The notes under the pieces: model-generated
Told to the model about the DNA's origin: nothing
Seen by the model: only the letters and a program-made list of their open reading frames with translations
Database searches by the model: none
Shown here: positions 5,235-6,515 of the stretch, one piece after another
Position numbering within the stretch: position 1 is the first letter of the stretch
Layout of the letters: the number at the start of each line of letters is the position of its first letter
Translations under genes and position numbers: made by a program
NCBI GenBank assembly: GCA_017614055.1
Contig: JAGACP010000004.1
Coordinates: 1-6,515 of the forward strand
Source of the DNA: Erysipelotrichaceae bacterium
Lineage (GTDB): Bacteria > Bacillota_I > Bacilli_A > Erysipelotrichales > Erysipelotrichaceae
Direction: 5' to 3'
Length of the DNA: 6,515 nt

Positions 5235-6497
5235 TTAAGCAAAGAGCTTGGCGAATAAACCGGCAATAATGCCCCACAGGTCGAAGTCGTTTCCGCCAAA
5301 TACCAGCATCCAGTTCTGAATCGTGTTAGAGAAGAAGTAGCCGCCGAAGCCTACCAGCAGGACCATCACGATACCATTGATGAACGAAGCGATGACACAG
5401 CCTCTGACACCGCCGTATGCATTGGCAACGATCGCGGCAGTACCAGCCTCAAAGAAGCAGGTGAAGGCCAGCGGAACAACGATGCCCGGGAAGATTCCCA
5501 TCGGGTTGAAGATGAGGATGGCAACAATACTGCCAGCCAGCGAGCACAGGAATCCTAATACGTTAGCGTTAGGACCATAAGGGAACAGCGTCGGGTAGTC
5601 GAGCGCAGGAATAGCGCCCGGAACCAGCTTCTCTGAGAAACCTGTGAAAGCAGGAACGATCTCAGCGATCAGCATACGGACACCTAACAGCAGTACCGTA
5701 ACACCGGCGCCGAAGGTCATTGTCTTGTTGAAGAAATAAACGAATGGAGCAGTGCCGTTGAATAAGACGGCATCAGCGTTTCCGCCTAACAGTGCCGCCA
5801 TTACTACGTACGTCAGGAAAATGACGATCGAGCAGATAATGGAGACTTCACGGCAGAAGTTCAAAGCTTTCGGGAACTTGATGTCCTCGGTGCTGTGTGA
5901 AGGATCGCCAACCAGTTTGGCGACACCGGCAGCTACCAGTGACAGCGGGGTCGTCGGGTGAGCCAGCGAGAAGCTGTCATCACCGGTAACCTTCTTGACC
6001 AGCGGACGCATCAGGTTCGGAGCTACGACCATATAGATGGCGGTAAAGATACCGGCGAAAATGACAAGGCCTGCGCCTTTCATTCCGGCATCGACACCGG
6101 CAGCTACGAATACGAACGGGAACCAGTAAAGCATGTGTCCGGTCAGGAACACAGTCTTGAACTTGGTGAAGCGCGCAACCAGCAGGTTGATGAAGAAACC
6201 GATCAGCATGACAAGGCCGATCTGGGTTCCGTACTGTCCGCCGATATCTACGGATGCACCAGGTGCCGGAGAATTCATGATGGCACTGAATGCATTGCCG
6301 ACGTCGACAACGGCGCCCTGGATCATGCTGCTGCCCTGTGTGAGAACAAAGTAGCCGATTGCGGTCATGAACGTTCCTCTGATAACCTCAGATACGCTCT
6401 TCTTCTGAAGGACCAGACCTACAAGAGCGATAAGAGAAATAAAGATAGCGCCCTGTCCAAAGATCTGGTTGATAATAAAGTCTAGTACCGGATTCAT
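5235..6497 (-). CDS. ulaA: PTS EIIC permease, ascorbate (UlaA/SgaT) family
   Basis: This integral-membrane EIIC component of a phosphotransferase system imports its substrate while EIIA/EIIB partners phosphorylate it. The 420 residues are mostly hydrophobic, with about ten or eleven membrane segments (for example near 16-30, 41-60, 93-110, 118-136, 142-160, 218-237, 262-280, 312-348, 350-391 and 405-419). UlaA-like motifs include QKKSVSEVIRGT (31-42), KTVFLTGHM (114-122), LLGVRMLIAEIVPAFTGFSEKLVPGA (270-295, shown by position and composition) and YGPNANVLGF (307-316). E. coli UlaA is about 465 residues; this lacks its C-terminal tail, a common shorter form. The ATG at 6497 has a good AAGGAG site. 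No EIIA or EIIB domain is fused or adjacent downstream, so partners should be upstream of the window. The substrate assignment is by family only. It uses more CGN arginine codons than its neighbours. Confidence 0.85.
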   Translation of the reverse strand: MNPVLDFIINQIFGQGAIFISLIALVGLVLQKKSVSEVIRGTFMTAIGYFVLTQGSSMIQGAVVDVGNAFSAIMNSPAPGASVDIGGQYGTQIGLVMLIGFFINLLVARFTKFKTVFLTGHMLYWFPFVFVAAGVDAGMKGAGLVIFAGIFTAIYMVVAPNLMRPLVKKVTGDDSFSLAHPTTPLSLVAAGVAKLVGDPSHSTEDIKFPKALNFCREVSIICSIVIFLTYVVMAALLGGNADAVLFNGTAPFVYFFNKTMTFGAGVTVLLLGVRMLIAEIVPAFTGFSEKLVPGAIPALDYPTLFPYGPNANVLGFLCSLAGSIVAILIFNPMGIFPGIVVPLAFTCFFEAGTAAIVANAYGGVRGCVIASFINGIVMVLLVGFGGYFFSNTIQNWMLVFGGNDFDLWGIIAGLFAKLFA

Positions 6498-6505
6498 TGA
6501 TTAAT

Positions 6506-6511
6506 CTCCTT
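6506..6511 (-). promoter_or_regulatory. Ribosome binding site of the PTS EIIC gene
   Basis: AAGGAG on the minus strand at 6511-6506 ends 8 nt before the ATG at 6497, an ideal spacing that fixes this start. It is a closer match to the consensus than the sites of the other genes here. The promoter is outside the window. Confidence 0.85.
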
Positions 6512-6515
6512 TCAA

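Noticed and set aside
5214..5241. Repeated TGCTTAA at the end of the PTS gene, giving a second in-frame TAA seven codons after the first (possible readthrough tail HTAPAA)
   Set aside because: A 7-bp repeat is easily chance, and nothing indicates programmed readthrough.

Overview
The window looks like an ordinary chromosomal stretch of a Bacillota (Firmicutes) bacterium. The GC content is moderate, most genes favour AGA/AGG for arginine, the Shine-Dalgarno sites are AGAGGT or AAGGAG type, and the gene families are ones common in Clostridia and Erysipelotrichia. I lean to an Erysipelotrichia-like host, but that rests on remembered family resemblance and is weak. The standard genetic code fits: TGG encodes Trp and TGA is used as a stop.

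Layout. On the plus strand, positions 1-1591 hold the 3' part of a Crp/Fnr-type regulator, followed 24 bp later by a PLP-dependent low-specificity threonine aldolase. They end at a hairpin terminator with T-tracts on both sides, which is shared with the convergent minus-strand pair tdh-kbl (3875 down to 1621; 4-nt ATGA overlap). Further along the minus strand are an S66-family peptidase (4958-3984) with its own terminator, and a PTS EIIC permease of the UlaA/SgaT family (6497-5235) with a terminator at about 5107-5139. Everything after 1620 is on the minus strand.

How it fits together. Positions 1-3875 form a threonine catabolism block. Threonine aldolase splits threonine to glycine plus acetaldehyde. 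Tdh plus Kbl convert threonine to 2-amino-3-ketobutyrate and then to glycine plus acetyl-CoA, giving NADH. The two routes face each other across one terminator, and the Crp/Fnr-type regulator beside the aldolase is a natural but untested candidate controller. The S66 peptidase (probably murein peptide recycling or peptide detoxification) and the PTS permease (probably ascorbate or a related sugar acid, with EIIA/EIIB partners outside the window) have no obvious link to threonine.

I found no mobile element, CRISPR array, tRNA, rRNA or clear new system. The points most worth a second look are the unusual translation start of the S66 gene, an apparent Glu-to-Asp change in its catalytic triad, and a hairpin-rich segment between the PTS gene and its terminator.
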